Origin: an uncultured Cryomorphaceae bacterium
GTDB lineage: Bacteria; Bacteroidota; Bacteroidia; Flavobacteriales; Schleiferiaceae
NCBI GenBank assembly: GCA_902614915.1
Contig: CACMMX010000007.1
Span: 1-64,000 of the forward strand
Length of the DNA stretch: 64,000 bases
Direction of reading: 5' to 3'
In this document: positions 17,575 to 26,065 of the stretch, one piece after another
Position numbering within the stretch: the stretch's first letter is position 1
How the letters are laid out: every line of letters begins with the position of its first letter
Notes under the pieces: model-generated
Database searches by the model: none
Told to the model about the DNA's origin: nothing
Seen by the model: the letters and a program-made list of their open reading frames with translations, nothing else
Translations under genes and position numbers: made by a program

Positions 17575-18032
17575 TTCAATGGATTATTTCAGATTGCGAC
17601 GGTGTCCTAACCGATGGAAGATTGTATTATGATCAAGAAGGTGAGGTACTTAAGGTTTTTAATGTCAAGGACGGTACTGCCATTAAAGCGATAAAAGCTT
17701 TGGGTATTAAATTTGGTGTTATAAGCGGCAGGAGTTCTAAGGCACTCCAAAAACGCTCTGATGAACTGGGATTTGATTTTTGTTATATGGGCGTGGTAAA
17801 TAAAGCCGCCGTAATCAGCGAATTACGGCGAGAACATCAAATTCCCAAAAACAAGATATTATTTGTTGGAGACGATGTGAATGATTGTTCCGCAAGGGAA
17901 GAATGTGGACTGCTCTTTGCCGTAAATGACGCGACAGAAGAGCTCAAAGAAATAGCCGATATTACACTTAGAACCAAAGGAGGGTTGGGTGTATTCCAAG
18001 AAGTTTTAAAGAAGATACATGAGCATCAATAA
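17571..18032 (+). CDS. kdsC: Kdo-8-phosphate phosphatase
   Basis: A 153-residue HAD-superfamily phosphatase without a cap domain. It removes phosphate from Kdo-8-phosphate to give free Kdo. The nucleophile motif is ISDCDGVLTDGRLY (first Asp at residue 7), followed by GVISGRSSKALQKR and the Mg-binding ILFVGDDVNDCSA. Length is a little short of E. coli KdsC but typical for the tetrameric C0-type enzymes. It overlaps kdsA by four bases and kdsD by 14, so all three are produced together. Confidence 0.93.
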   Translation: MIQWIISDCDGVLTDGRLYYDQEGEVLKVFNVKDGTAIKAIKALGIKFGVISGRSSKALQKRSDELGFDFCYMGVVNKAAVISELRREHQIPKNKILFVGDDVNDCSAREECGLLFAVNDATEELKEIADITLRTKGGLGVFQEVLKKIHEHQ

Positions 18033-18957
18033 ACTCACCATTCAATCTATAGAGGCACAAGCTCAATCGCTATTGGATATGGCGCGGAAAGATAATAACG
18101 ACTATGAGGCTGCCGTGAAGCTTATCATGTCTTGTAAAGGTAAGTTGGTTTTCACAGGTATGGGCAAAAGCGGAATTATTGCACGTAAACTATCAGCCAC
18201 ATATTCAAGCACAGGCGTTGCCTCTTTTTATGTTCACCCCGGTGAAGCTTATCATGGTGATCTTGGAATGATTGAGGAGAATGATGTCATCTTTGCCTTC
18301 TCCAACTCTGGCGAAACTCCTGAATTGATTAATCTTTTAAAGTTCAGCAGGACAAAGGCTATCATTGCCGTTTCACAATCAAAAAGTAGCAATATTGGGC
18401 AATACGCGACCATACATTTAGAATGTAAAGTAGACAAGGAAATCTGCCCCTTGAACCTAGCTCCAACGACTAGTACAACTGCTGCTCTAGTTATGGGAGA
18501 TGCCATTTGTGCAAGTATCATGGAGCGTTCAAAATTCTCTGAAAAAGACTTTGCGCAATTTCATCCCGGAGGCACTTTAGGAAGAAATCTATTGACCAAA
18601 GCACAAGATATAATGAACACAAAAGTACCGTTTGTTCAGAAATCGGATACGCTTCATGAAATCTTACTTAAGGTGTCTGAAGGAAGGTTGGGTTTAACAT
18701 GTGTTGGAAGCGCTACTAATGTTGTAGGAGTCATTACTGACGGAGATCTAAGACGAGCTATAGCGCGCTCAGACAAAGCGAATAGCTTAACCGCGGAACA
18801 GATTGCAACGACTAAGCCCGTCTTTTTGAAAGAAAAAGCCGGTTTAGCAGAAATGCATGCAGTTTTTCAAGAAAGGAAAATTGTTTCTATTCTAATAGGT
18901 TCACCGACTAATCTAAAGGGTGTTGTTCAATTTTATGACCTTCAAAAATGTAATTGA
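18019..18957 (+). CDS. kdsD: Arabinose-5-phosphate isomerase
   Basis: A 312-residue KpsF/KdsD enzyme that converts ribulose-5-phosphate to arabinose-5-phosphate, the substrate of KdsA. Residues about 30-190 form the sugar isomerase (SIS) domain, with FTGMGKSGIIARKLSATYSS, HPGEAYHGDLGM, FSNSGETPELINLL and FHPGGTLGRNLL. Residues about 200-312 carry two CBS domains, the second ending VVQFYDLQKC. Genes in this operon catalyse three successive steps from ribulose-5-phosphate to Kdo. No CMP-Kdo synthetase or transferase gene is in the window. Confidence 0.95.
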   Translation: MSINKLTIQSIEAQAQSLLDMARKDNNDYEAAVKLIMSCKGKLVFTGMGKSGIIARKLSATYSSTGVASFYVHPGEAYHGDLGMIEENDVIFAFSNSGETPELINLLKFSRTKAIIAVSQSKSSNIGQYATIHLECKVDKEICPLNLAPTTSTTAALVMGDAICASIMERSKFSEKDFAQFHPGGTLGRNLLTKAQDIMNTKVPFVQKSDTLHEILLKVSEGRLGLTCVGSATNVVGVITDGDLRRAIARSDKANSLTAEQIATTKPVFLKEKAGLAEMHAVFQERKIVSILIGSPTNLKGVVQFYDLQKCN

Positions 18958-19184
18958 AATTAAGGCCCCAGTTCCGTCTAAGAGTCTCTATGGCACAAGT
19001 TATATAAGAAGGTGCATTATACTCAGATTTAACTTGTGAAAGAAAAAGGTAGATAAATTCATTTGCAAATACGATAAAACTATTTCTAATAGAACCGTTC
19101 GGTTTTAATCTTACTAAAGAACTTCTTTACGCCGCAAACTAAATGGGTAGATGAGGGTTTTATTCTTGAACTAAGCATACAATC

Positions 19185-20420
19185 GTGGCTGCTAAAGAAA
19201 CCATTTACATTGTTGGAGCTGGAATTAGCGGATTAATTGCCGCCTATGAACTCGAAAAAGCTGGATACGCGCCTGTGATATTGGAAAAATCAGATAGTAT
19301 TGGAGGACGAGTGCAGACGGTGAGCGTAAATGGTTTTGACTTGGACCTTGGTTTTCAAGTCCTTCTAAGCTCCTATCCACTAGTCAATAAATACCTTGAC
19401 ATGAGTGCGCTGCGATTAAAAAAGTTAAAATCTGCATCACAGATTTATATCAACGGAAAGCGCTACCTCATTGGAGACGGATTAAGAAACATTGGATTGC
19501 TATTACCAACTTTAATGGCAGATATTGGATCATTGAATGATAAATGGAAGGTGTTCAAACTGAAGATGCGATTAAAGAAAAAATCAATTGATGCCATTTT
19601 TACAAGTCCTGAAACCACTACAAAAGAATATTTGAGGACACAGGGATTTTCCAAAAAGATTATAGATCGATTCTTTCGTCCTTTCTTTTCAGGCATATTC
19701 CTAGAATCCGAATTACGTACTTCCAGTAGAATGTTTGAATTTGTGTATAAGATGTTCGGGGAAGGCTTTGCCTCAATACCCGAATTGGGTATTGGAGCAA
19801 TAAGTACACAACTCAAAGAGAAGTTGAAATGTAGTGAATTCCAATTTGGACAAGAAGTAAAACAGGTGACCAATACGCACATCATACTGAAAAATGGTGA
19901 AAAGCTTACGCACGGCGGGGTCATTATTACTGTAAATGCATCTGCCCTTGTTCCCAACATGAACGATCAAGCCATTCAATGGAAGTCTTGTACCTGTCTC
20001 TATTTTGAAGTAGATTTCACCAATATTCCAGAAGGGACCATTGCACTTGTTGGGGAACAAGGGAAATTGGCCAACAGCATGTATGCGTACCAGGACATTT
20101 CCGGAAGGCGATTGCTGTCTGTAACCACACTAAAAGTCACTGAAAAGACCGAGCAAGAACTTACCGAAGCCATTGCAGCGGAAGTCAAACATTACTGCGG
20201 TATTCAACAAATAAAGCACATTACAAATTTCAATATTACCAAAGCTTTACCAGATTTAACGCATCTCAAAATGACGGCAGAGCCGAGTGAAAGCCAACTT
20301 ACCGATCATATTTTCGTGGCTGGAGACATTCTCTTTAATGGTTCTCTGAATGCCGCCATGGAAAGTGGGCGATTAGCTGCCGATGGACTCATTCAAAAGA
20401 AAAATGGAATCATGATGTGA
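19185..20420 (+). CDS. FAD-dependent amine oxidase-type oxidoreductase
   Basis: A 411-residue flavoprotein of the protoporphyrinogen oxidase/phytoene desaturase-like group. The dinucleotide-binding fold starts at residue 6 with IYIVGAGISGLIAAYELEKAG, followed by the ribose-binding acidic residue in VILEKSDSIGGRVQT. The C-terminal FAD motif is VAGDILFNGSLNAAMESGRLAA. The middle domain includes RFFRPFFSGIFLESELRTSS. Function is unassigned: carotenoid, heme or amine substrates are possible, and no carotenoid or heme cluster is nearby. Translation appears to start at a GTG; the next in-frame ATG lies far beyond the FAD loop. It precedes a CapA-like gene after 91 bases. Confidence 0.88.
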   Translation: MAAKETIYIVGAGISGLIAAYELEKAGYAPVILEKSDSIGGRVQTVSVNGFDLDLGFQVLLSSYPLVNKYLDMSALRLKKLKSASQIYINGKRYLIGDGLRNIGLLLPTLMADIGSLNDKWKVFKLKMRLKKKSIDAIFTSPETTTKEYLRTQGFSKKIIDRFFRPFFSGIFLESELRTSSRMFEFVYKMFGEGFASIPELGIGAISTQLKEKLKCSEFQFGQEVKQVTNTHIILKNGEKLTHGGVIITVNASALVPNMNDQAIQWKSCTCLYFEVDFTNIPEGTIALVGEQGKLANSMYAYQDISGRRLLSVTTLKVTEKTEQELTEAIAAEVKHYCGIQQIKHITNFNITKALPDLTHLKMTAEPSESQLTDHIFVAGDILFNGSLNAAMESGRLAADGLIQKKNGIMM

Positions 20421-20511
20421 TTTGGATAGTTCCTAGTATTTTTAGGAATCTATATGATGCAAAAACTCTTGTATTTTCATCAGAATTTGCTCAAAATTCA
20501 AAACGCATAAC

Positions 20512-21585
20512 TTGAAAAGAAACATACTTTTTAGCGCTTTTATACTTAGTACAATTGCACAAGCACAAGTATTAGACTCGGTAGGCATACAGCTTGATTC
20601 CTACGAAACGGTAACTGTTATTGGAGTGGGAGATATTATGTTGGGAACCAATTTTCCCAATGCCTCTTATTTGCCGCCCAATCAAGGTAAAAATATCTTA
20701 AGCGGCGTGGATTCTATTTTGCGCCAAGCAGATATTACTTTTGGCAACCTTGAGGGCGTGATTTTATCTGGAGAAGGTGAGGTTAAGAACTGTAGAGATC
20801 CTAAATTCTGTTATGCTTTTAAAATGCCGGACAGCTATATAGATCACTTTGTTCATGCTGGATTTGATGTTCTGAGTCTAGCGAATAATCATTCAAACGA
20901 TTTTGGCACTCCGGGTAAACGCAATACTCAACGCATCTTAAATGAGTCCGGGATTGCTTTTGCAGGTCTAATAGAATGTCCTACTACTACATTTAAAAAA
21001 GATGGCACCACTTATGGATTCATGGCCTTTTCTCCAAATAGGGGAACGGTGCGCATAAATAATTACGAATATGCGCGTAGGCAAATAGCAAGACTAGATA
21101 GCGCATGCGATATAGTCATTGTATCTTTTCACGGCGGAGCAGAAGGCGCAGCAAATACGCATCTAACCAAGAAAACAGAAATCTACCTCGGTGAGAATCG
21201 TGGAAACCCATACGAATTTGCAAGAATGGCGATTGATGCAGGTGCCGATGTCATTTTTGGCCACGGCCCGCATATAACCCGAGCCATGGACTTGTATAAG
21301 GGCAGGTTCATTGCTTACAGTTTAGGGAACTTTGCCACGTATGCACGTTTCAACCTCAGCGGAGCCAACGGCCTCTGTCCTATTGTTGAATTGAATTTAG
21401 CTAAAGATGGTAAGTTTACATCTGGAAAAATCCATTCTTGCAAACAACAAGGAGAAGGAGGTCCAATAATTGACCCAAATAAAGAAGTTCTTCGAGAGAT
21501 TATTGCTTTAAATCAAATAGACTTACCAGAATCTAACTTAAAAGTTGGAAAGGATGGTTCTTTGGTTTTTTTTGATTTAGACTAA
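20512..21585 (+). CDS. CapA-family exported metallophosphatase-like protein
   Basis: A 357-residue protein starting at TTG, with a signal peptide (MKRNILFSAFILSTIAQAQ). The PGA_cap domain covers most of the mature part: TVIGVGDIMLG near 34-44, FGNLEGVIL, LSLANNHSNDFG, FHGGAEG and a later GHGPH plus FIAYSLGNF. These are the metal-ligand blocks of the calcineurin-like fold in CapA/PgsA proteins, linked to poly-gamma-glutamate or capsule assembly. No capBC-like polymerase genes are present, so a role in capsule polyglutamate cannot be claimed. The 3' end overlaps the opposing small gene by four bases. Confidence 0.87.
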   Translation: MKRNILFSAFILSTIAQAQVLDSVGIQLDSYETVTVIGVGDIMLGTNFPNASYLPPNQGKNILSGVDSILRQADITFGNLEGVILSGEGEVKNCRDPKFCYAFKMPDSYIDHFVHAGFDVLSLANNHSNDFGTPGKRNTQRILNESGIAFAGLIECPTTTFKKDGTTYGFMAFSPNRGTVRINNYEYARRQIARLDSACDIVIVSFHGGAEGAANTHLTKKTEIYLGENRGNPYEFARMAIDAGADVIFGHGPHITRAMDLYKGRFIAYSLGNFATYARFNLSGANGLCPIVELNLAKDGKFTSGKIHSCKQQGEGGPIIDPNKEVLREIIALNQIDLPESNLKVGKDGSLVFFDLD

Positions 21586-21779
21586 ACTCTGTGGTCTAAG
21601 TCCTGCTCACCGGAATAGTTTTCTTTGAAAGCCCTGAGAAGCGTCCTTCCATAATGGCGGTTGCGGCGCTTCGCTGTTTTTTTATTGGCACGCTTGACTG
21701 TACGTTTATCTTTCACAAGATCCTCTAGGTCCTTGGCTTGGTCTATTTTTTCAAAATCTTGAATTTGGGTGCGCCTCAT
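21582..21779 (-). CDS. Small highly basic protein
   Basis: A 65-residue protein rich in Lys and Arg, with an acidic N-terminal third and a basic core (KRANKKTAKRRNRHYGRTLL). It has no signal peptide or membrane helix. I do not recognise a family; the composition suggests nucleic-acid or ribosome contact, which is inference. The frame fits neatly between capA and menB, with an ATG at 21779. It is divergent from menB with a 71-base spacer that includes the menB promoter. Confidence 0.6.
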   Translation of the reverse strand: MRRTQIQDFEKIDQAKDLEDLVKDKRTVKRANKKTAKRRNRHYGRTLLRAFKENYSGEQDLDHRV

Positions 21780-21810
21780 GGTTAACGGTTTCCTATCAAC
21801 TATTACATAG

Positions 21811-21818
21811 TACCTTTG
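21811..21818 (+). promoter_or_regulatory. -7 promoter element of menB
   Basis: TACCTTTG is an exact TAnnTTTG match 32 bases before the menB ATG. TTT at 21789-21791 stands at the -33 position with a 19-base spacer, close to the TTG consensus. Confidence 0.45.
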
Positions 21819-21850
21819 TTAATGTTCAAAACCAACTAAAAAATTGGACC

Positions 21851-22693
21851 ATGGCCCAACTAGAATGGCAAACCGTTAAGAATTACGAGGAAATTACTTT
21901 TAAGCAATGGAACGGCGTTGCGCGTATTGCATTTAACCGACCGGAAGTGAGGAATGCGTTTACTCCAAAAACTGTAGATGAGCTTCTCGAGGCACTTGTT
22001 TTTTGTCACGAAAGCCAAGAGATTGGTGTGGTACTCCTAACCGGCGAAGGGCCTTCACGTAGAGATGGCGGCTGGGCCTTCTGCTCAGGCGGAGATCAAC
22101 GCATTCGATCAACAACCGGATATAAAGGTGAAAACGGGATCAATCGCTTCAATATCCTCGACGTTCAGCGCCAGATACGATTCATGAACAAGGTGGTCAT
22201 AGCCGTAGTACCTGGATGGGCCGTAGGTGGTGGACACAGTCTGCACGTAGTGTGTGATATGACTATAGCTTCCAAAGAACACGCCATCTTCAAACAAACA
22301 GATGTAGATGTAGCAAGCTTTGACGGTGGTTTTGGTTCTGCATACTTGGCACGCCAAGTGGGACAAAAACGCGCTCGCGAAATCTTCTTTCTCGGCGCTG
22401 AATATTCCGCTCAGGAAGCGTACGAGATGGGGATGGTAAATAAAGTCGTTCCGCATGAAAAATTGGAGCAGGTGGCTTACGAATGGGCACAGGAAATTAT
22501 GACCAAGAGTCCTACTGCTATCAAAATGCTAAAATTCGGTTTCAATCTTATAGACGACGGTCTGGTAGGTCAGCAAATATATGCTGGTGAAGCTACTCGA
22601 CTGGCCTACGGAACGAAGGAAGCCATGGAGGGACGAAATGCTTTTTTAGAAAAGCGTCCTAGAGACTTTTCCAAATTTCCGAAATTTCCTTAA
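21851..22693 (+). CDS. menB: 1,4-dihydroxy-2-naphthoyl-CoA synthase
   Basis: A 280-residue crotonase-fold enzyme that closes the second ring of the naphthoquinone in menaquinone synthesis, acting on o-succinylbenzoyl-CoA. Evidence includes RIAFNRPEVRNAFTPKT, the oxyanion block FCSGGDQRIRS, the inserted tyrosine/loop region YKGENGINRFN, VPGWAVGGGHSLHVVCDMTIAS and FDGGFGSAYLARQVGQKRAR. The C-terminal PRDFSKFPKFP is typical of MenB. It implies menaquinone as the respiratory quinone, matching sdhCAB elsewhere in the window. Other men genes are not in the window. Confidence 0.95.
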   Translation: MAQLEWQTVKNYEEITFKQWNGVARIAFNRPEVRNAFTPKTVDELLEALVFCHESQEIGVVLLTGEGPSRRDGGWAFCSGGDQRIRSTTGYKGENGINRFNILDVQRQIRFMNKVVIAVVPGWAVGGGHSLHVVCDMTIASKEHAIFKQTDVDVASFDGGFGSAYLARQVGQKRAREIFFLGAEYSAQEAYEMGMVNKVVPHEKLEQVAYEWAQEIMTKSPTAIKMLKFGFNLIDDGLVGQQIYAGEATRLAYGTKEAMEGRNAFLEKRPRDFSKFPKFP

Positions 22694-22713
22694 TCCTAAA
22701 TCTGTATAATAAT

Positions 22714-23391
22714 ATGAATACAGAACGGCACATAGGTGATGATATCAAGCAGCGGAAAACAGCGAAAGTTTTGGCAGACATACCCTGGAAGCCAAGTTTA
22801 AATTATTCAGAACAAGAAGAGCTTATTAGGGACCTTTTAGAACTAGCTGCATGTGCGCCTTACCACTATAAAAGCGCCGCTAAATACCATACTTCTGGAC
22901 TAGAAAGTCCACTGCCCTTTAGAGCTTATACGTTGACCAGTGAGACCTGCCGTAAGCTCGCTGATCAATTGCTATCTATGAATCCACCACCTGGGAAAAT
23001 CTCTAATATGTTATGGGCTGCAGAAGTCTTGATAATGATTACTTGGCTTCCTGATGTGTTTGGAGACCAACCGCAAGAACGTGAAATGGAACCGCTCCCC
23101 TTTACAGGAAACATTAGAAACATGGAGCATATTGCTGCGAGTAGTGCTGCCATTCAAAATATTTTAATTGGTGCAACCCAAAAGGGATTCCCAAATTATT
23201 GGTCATCTGGAGGTGTATTACGTCAAAAGCCGGCGCGTCGATTATTAAGCGTACCGTTAGAAGAAATGTTATTGGGCTGCTTATTCATTTTCCCTAAAGA
23301 TGCATACGAAAGAGGCGTAGAGATTAAGGCCGGGAAGCTCCATAAAGAAGGAAAAAATATTCAAACATGGTCAAAATCAGTTACCTTATGA
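22714..23391 (+). CDS. Nitroreductase-family protein
   Basis: A 225-residue flavin-dependent nitroreductase-fold protein. Characteristic elements are LIRDLLELAACAPYHYKSAAKYH (FMN-phosphate region), the middle helix AAEVLIMITWLPD, EHIAASSAAIQNILIGATQKGFPNYWSSGG and PLEEMLLGCLFIFP. Members reduce nitro groups, quinones or other electrophiles with NAD(P)H. The first basic motif (usually RRSxR) is only partly kept (KQRKTAKVL), so substrate and cofactor binding may be altered. The stop TGA is inside the ATGA that starts the next gene, showing translational coupling with an SGNH lipoprotein. Confidence 0.82.
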   Translation: MNTERHIGDDIKQRKTAKVLADIPWKPSLNYSEQEELIRDLLELAACAPYHYKSAAKYHTSGLESPLPFRAYTLTSETCRKLADQLLSMNPPPGKISNMLWAAEVLIMITWLPDVFGDQPQEREMEPLPFTGNIRNMEHIAASSAAIQNILIGATQKGFPNYWSSGGVLRQKPARRLLSVPLEEMLLGCLFIFPKDAYERGVEIKAGKLHKEGKNIQTWSKSVTL

Positions 23392-24107
23392 GCATGAGAA
23401 AATGGTTAGTCCCCCTATTGGTTTTAATAGTAATCGCCTCTTGTAAAAAAAGTAACTCTGAACCAGAAATTAAGAAAATCATGCCATTAGGCGCTTCACG
23501 CGTTCAAGGAAGCCCTCCTGCATACATTAGTTACCGGTATAATCTATGGAAAAAACTCCGACTAAACGGCTACAACGTAAATTTCATTGGCGGGGAAGTG
23601 GACAGTGAGATCTATCCTCTTGTTAATGAAAAGGAATTTGATCCACATCATGAGGGTCATAGCGGCTGGACATCAGGTCAACTTCTAGCGGATCTTCCCA
23701 ATTGGACCTCAAGATTAGACACCCCTGATTTAGTGTTATATAGTTCCCCGGGAGCCAATGACATTATTGATGGATTTAGCTATGAAAGCGCTATAGAAAA
23801 TGTGGTAGATATTGTTAAAGGGCTGCAAAGTTTCAATCCTGAAGTAACCATTGTTTTGGAAAAAATGGCCCCAGGACACAGTTTAGTCATGATGATTGGT
23901 CCATTAGGTAGGAGTCACGGGCGTCTACTGAATGATATTGACAGTCTTGCCTCCTCTTTGACCACAATATCCTCAGAGGTCTTAGTTATAGACATGGCTA
24001 CAGGATTTACAGACAGCATGCTTGCTGATCCCATTCACTACAACCAAGACGGAGCAACATTTATTGCGAATCGTTATTATTCACTTCTAGAAACCCTTAT
24101 GGATTAG
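23388..24107 (+). CDS. SGNH/GDSL hydrolase-family lipoprotein
   Basis: A 239-residue protein. I chose the ATG at 23388 (ATGA overlap) over the one seven codons upstream because it gives a compact lipoprotein signal, MSMRKWLVPLLVLIVIASCKK, with Cys19. The mature part shows SGNH blocks: KIMPLGASRVQG (block I; the usual GDS reads GAS but keeps the nucleophile Ser), the HSGWTSGQL region, SSPGANDIIDG (block III GxND), and DPIHYNQDGATFIANRY (block V Asp/His). It should be an acyl- or acetyl-esterase facing the periplasm or surface. The D-to-A change in block I is unusual but not predicted to abolish activity. Confidence 0.83.
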   Translation: MSMRKWLVPLLVLIVIASCKKSNSEPEIKKIMPLGASRVQGSPPAYISYRYNLWKKLRLNGYNVNFIGGEVDSEIYPLVNEKEFDPHHEGHSGWTSGQLLADLPNWTSRLDTPDLVLYSSPGANDIIDGFSYESAIENVVDIVKGLQSFNPEVTIVLEKMAPGHSLVMMIGPLGRSHGRLLNDIDSLASSLTTISSEVLVIDMATGFTDSMLADPIHYNQDGATFIANRYYSLLETLMD

Positions 24108-24117
24108 TCAACTATAA

Positions 24118-24309
24118 ATGAACAGAACCTCCAATTCATACAACTTGGAACCTTACCAGTACGCATGAGGATACAGCGGCATAGTTTCCGAGCAGTATGA
24201 GGTCATTGGTGAAGTAAGTACTTGGTTTCATATTGATCTCAAAGGGAAAAGAGCCAACTGGCTGTTGTAGGAGTTTTTTGATGAATTTGACTTCAACTTA
24301 AAGTATTAA
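24118..24309 (+). pseudogene. Decayed reading frame with two internal stops
   Basis: One reading frame starting at ATG 24118 gives a protein-like translation interrupted by TGA at 24166 and TAG at 24268, ending at TAA 24307. The open blocks look like real protein: MNRTSNSYNLEPYQYA, then YEVIGEVSTWFHIDLKGK, then EFFDEFDFNLKY. I recognise no family. The remnants suggest a small cytoplasmic protein gene inactivated by point mutations, with no frameshift needed. It might instead be chance. Confidence 0.35.
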
Positions 24310-24317
24310 AAAGACGA

Positions 24318-24325
24318 TATCTTTG
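24318..24325 (+). promoter_or_regulatory. -7 promoter-like element before the RluA-family gene
   Basis: TATCTTTG matches TAnnTTTG exactly but lies only five bases before the ATG at 24331. If it is used, the transcript would be nearly leaderless. No TTG stands at the proper distance, so the call is weak. Confidence 0.25.
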
Positions 24326-24330
24326 AATCC

Positions 24331-26004
24331 ATGACGCTGAATAAATACCTTCACTCTTTTTCTCAGGAAATCAGCGGTATTGACCCTCCTGATAAATTCA
24401 CTTATCCCTTCTTCTATACACCTCATCCATTGGTTGAATTAGCGGCTAATCAGCTCAAAATCTACCTAGAACAAGCCAACCTCATACACAATTTTGGCCT
24501 AGGAAAGAATCAAAACCTGATTGAACAAGGTAAAATGTTTGGTGTTCTTGTTGTCCGCAATAAAGCTGGTAAATTAGGCTGGCTTGCTGCTTATTCCGGG
24601 AAACTAAGTAAGGATATAAAAGAATACTTTGTTCCACCAATTTGCGATATTCATGCAGCGCAATCCTTTTATAAAAAAGGGGAAATAGAACTCAATGAAA
24701 TGACCGCAAAAATTGTTGCTTTGGAAAATGACTCGCGACGATTGGAAGCGATTAGAAAGCTTGAAAACCGACTTTCTGAAATCAAGGAATTACTCCGTAA
24801 GGGACGAGCAGATTTAAAAGACGCTAAAAAAGCACGACAGAAGTATCGGGAAACGGTAAGAAAAACTTTGAAGCCAAAGGAATTTGAAGAAGTCAAAGAA
24901 AGATTGGCCAAAGAGAGTATCAGAGGTCAACTGATGTTCAAGCAAAGCAGCAAAAAATGGATTATTGAACAAGAAGAATTGGAGGGGAAATTAAGAGACT
25001 TCTCTGAGAAAATCAAAATACTCAAAAATGAAAGACGTGCCAAATCCAATGCATTACAACGTAAAATATTTGACCAATATATTTTTCTCAATGCACGCAA
25101 AGAAAAACAAGTTTTAAGTGACTGCTTTCCAGACTTTGACCTAAGGCATCCCCCAAGCGGTTCCGGGGATTGTGCTGCTCCCAAACTATTGCAATATGCT
25201 TTTAAAAACAACCTTCACCCCGTTTGTATGGGTGAGTTTTGGTGGGGAGCAGCACCGGCAAAGGAAGTTCGTAAACACGGATATTTTTATCCTTCATGTG
25301 CGTCCCGTTGCAGACCTATTTTAGGACATATGCTTAAAGGTCTTGAGGTAGAAGAAAACCCCTTACTTACCAAAGGTGACGATAAACCTATGCCTATCGT
25401 CTATGAAGATGAGGATTTGGTTGTCGTAGACAAACCTGCTGGGCTTTTAAGTGTTCCCGGAGTAGAAATAGAAGACTCAGCACTCAGCCGAATTAAAGAT
25501 AAATACCCCAATGCTACAGGACCAATCTTAGTGCACCGGCTTGATATGAGCACTTCGGGACTACTCATATTCACATTAAACCCGAAAGCAAATAAACTCA
25601 TGCAACGGCAATTCATAAAAAGGCAAGTTGAAAAAACTTATGTTGCTGAAGTTATTGGTACTATAGCGAATAGTGAAGGATGCATCAACCTTCCCCTAGC
25701 TCCAGATTATTTTGATTTACCTCGTCAAATGGTTTGTCGGGAAAACGGAAAGCCTTCACAAACAAAATGGAGAGTTTTGGGCAGTAAAGACGGTAAGACA
25801 AGATTAGCACTAAAACCGATTACCGGCAGAACACATCAACTTAGGGTGCATTGTGCACATCCCAAGGGGCTCGGGCTACCTATGATAGGAGACGAACTAT
25901 ATGGTATTGCAGGAGAACGATTACATCTTCACGCTCAGCAGCTTGAATTCACCCATCCTACTAAAAAAGAACGAATTTCTCTAACTACGCCAATTCCTTT
26001 TTGA
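24331..26004 (+). CDS. RluA-family pseudouridine synthase with long N-terminal extension
   Basis: A 557-residue enzyme. The C-terminal catalytic domain (about 350-557) has IVYEDEDLVVVDKPAGLLSVPG, PILVHRLDMSTSGLLIFTLN (catalytic Asp in HRLD), KTYVAEVIG and ITGRTHQLRVHCAHP, the RluA signature order. Residues 1-350 are an accessory region with a charged coiled coil (about 110-260) and a Cys/His-containing segment (SGSGDCAAPKLLQYA and SCASRCRP) that might bind nucleic acid or metal. Enzymes with this long form are known in Bacteroidota and Vibrio relatives; the target uridine in rRNA or tRNA is not known to me. It stands alone. Confidence 0.9.
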   Translation: MTLNKYLHSFSQEISGIDPPDKFTYPFFYTPHPLVELAANQLKIYLEQANLIHNFGLGKNQNLIEQGKMFGVLVVRNKAGKLGWLAAYSGKLSKDIKEYFVPPICDIHAAQSFYKKGEIELNEMTAKIVALENDSRRLEAIRKLENRLSEIKELLRKGRADLKDAKKARQKYRETVRKTLKPKEFEEVKERLAKESIRGQLMFKQSSKKWIIEQEELEGKLRDFSEKIKILKNERRAKSNALQRKIFDQYIFLNARKEKQVLSDCFPDFDLRHPPSGSGDCAAPKLLQYAFKNNLHPVCMGEFWWGAAPAKEVRKHGYFYPSCASRCRPILGHMLKGLEVEENPLLTKGDDKPMPIVYEDEDLVVVDKPAGLLSVPGVEIEDSALSRIKDKYPNATGPILVHRLDMSTSGLLIFTLNPKANKLMQRQFIKRQVEKTYVAEVIGTIANSEGCINLPLAPDYFDLPRQMVCRENGKPSQTKWRVLGSKDGKTRLALKPITGRTHQLRVHCAHPKGLGLPMIGDELYGIAGERLHLHAQQLEFTHPTKKERISLTTPIPF

Positions 26005-26065
26005 CACGGGTTAAAGTGAAAATAAATTTGTTTACATTTCGATCTAATAATTACTTAAAAAAAAC

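Noticed and set aside
19093-19104. AACCG-TT-CGGTT palindrome before the FAD oxidoreductase gene
   Set aside because: The five-base arms are too short in this composition, and no promoter element is placed around it.
19463-19960. 165-codon minus-strand frame opposite the FAD oxidoreductase
   Set aside because: Shadow frame of a clear gene; Cys/Phe-rich translation without recognisable structure.
21586-21850. Possible tRNA or CRISPR-like repeats in the intergenic regions
   Set aside because: All gaps were read for T-loop sequences and regularly spaced repeats; none was found.
24166-24168. In-frame TGA as a selenocysteine or readthrough codon
   Set aside because: No SECIS-like hairpin is visible and a second stop (TAG) follows in the same frame, so decay is the simpler reading.
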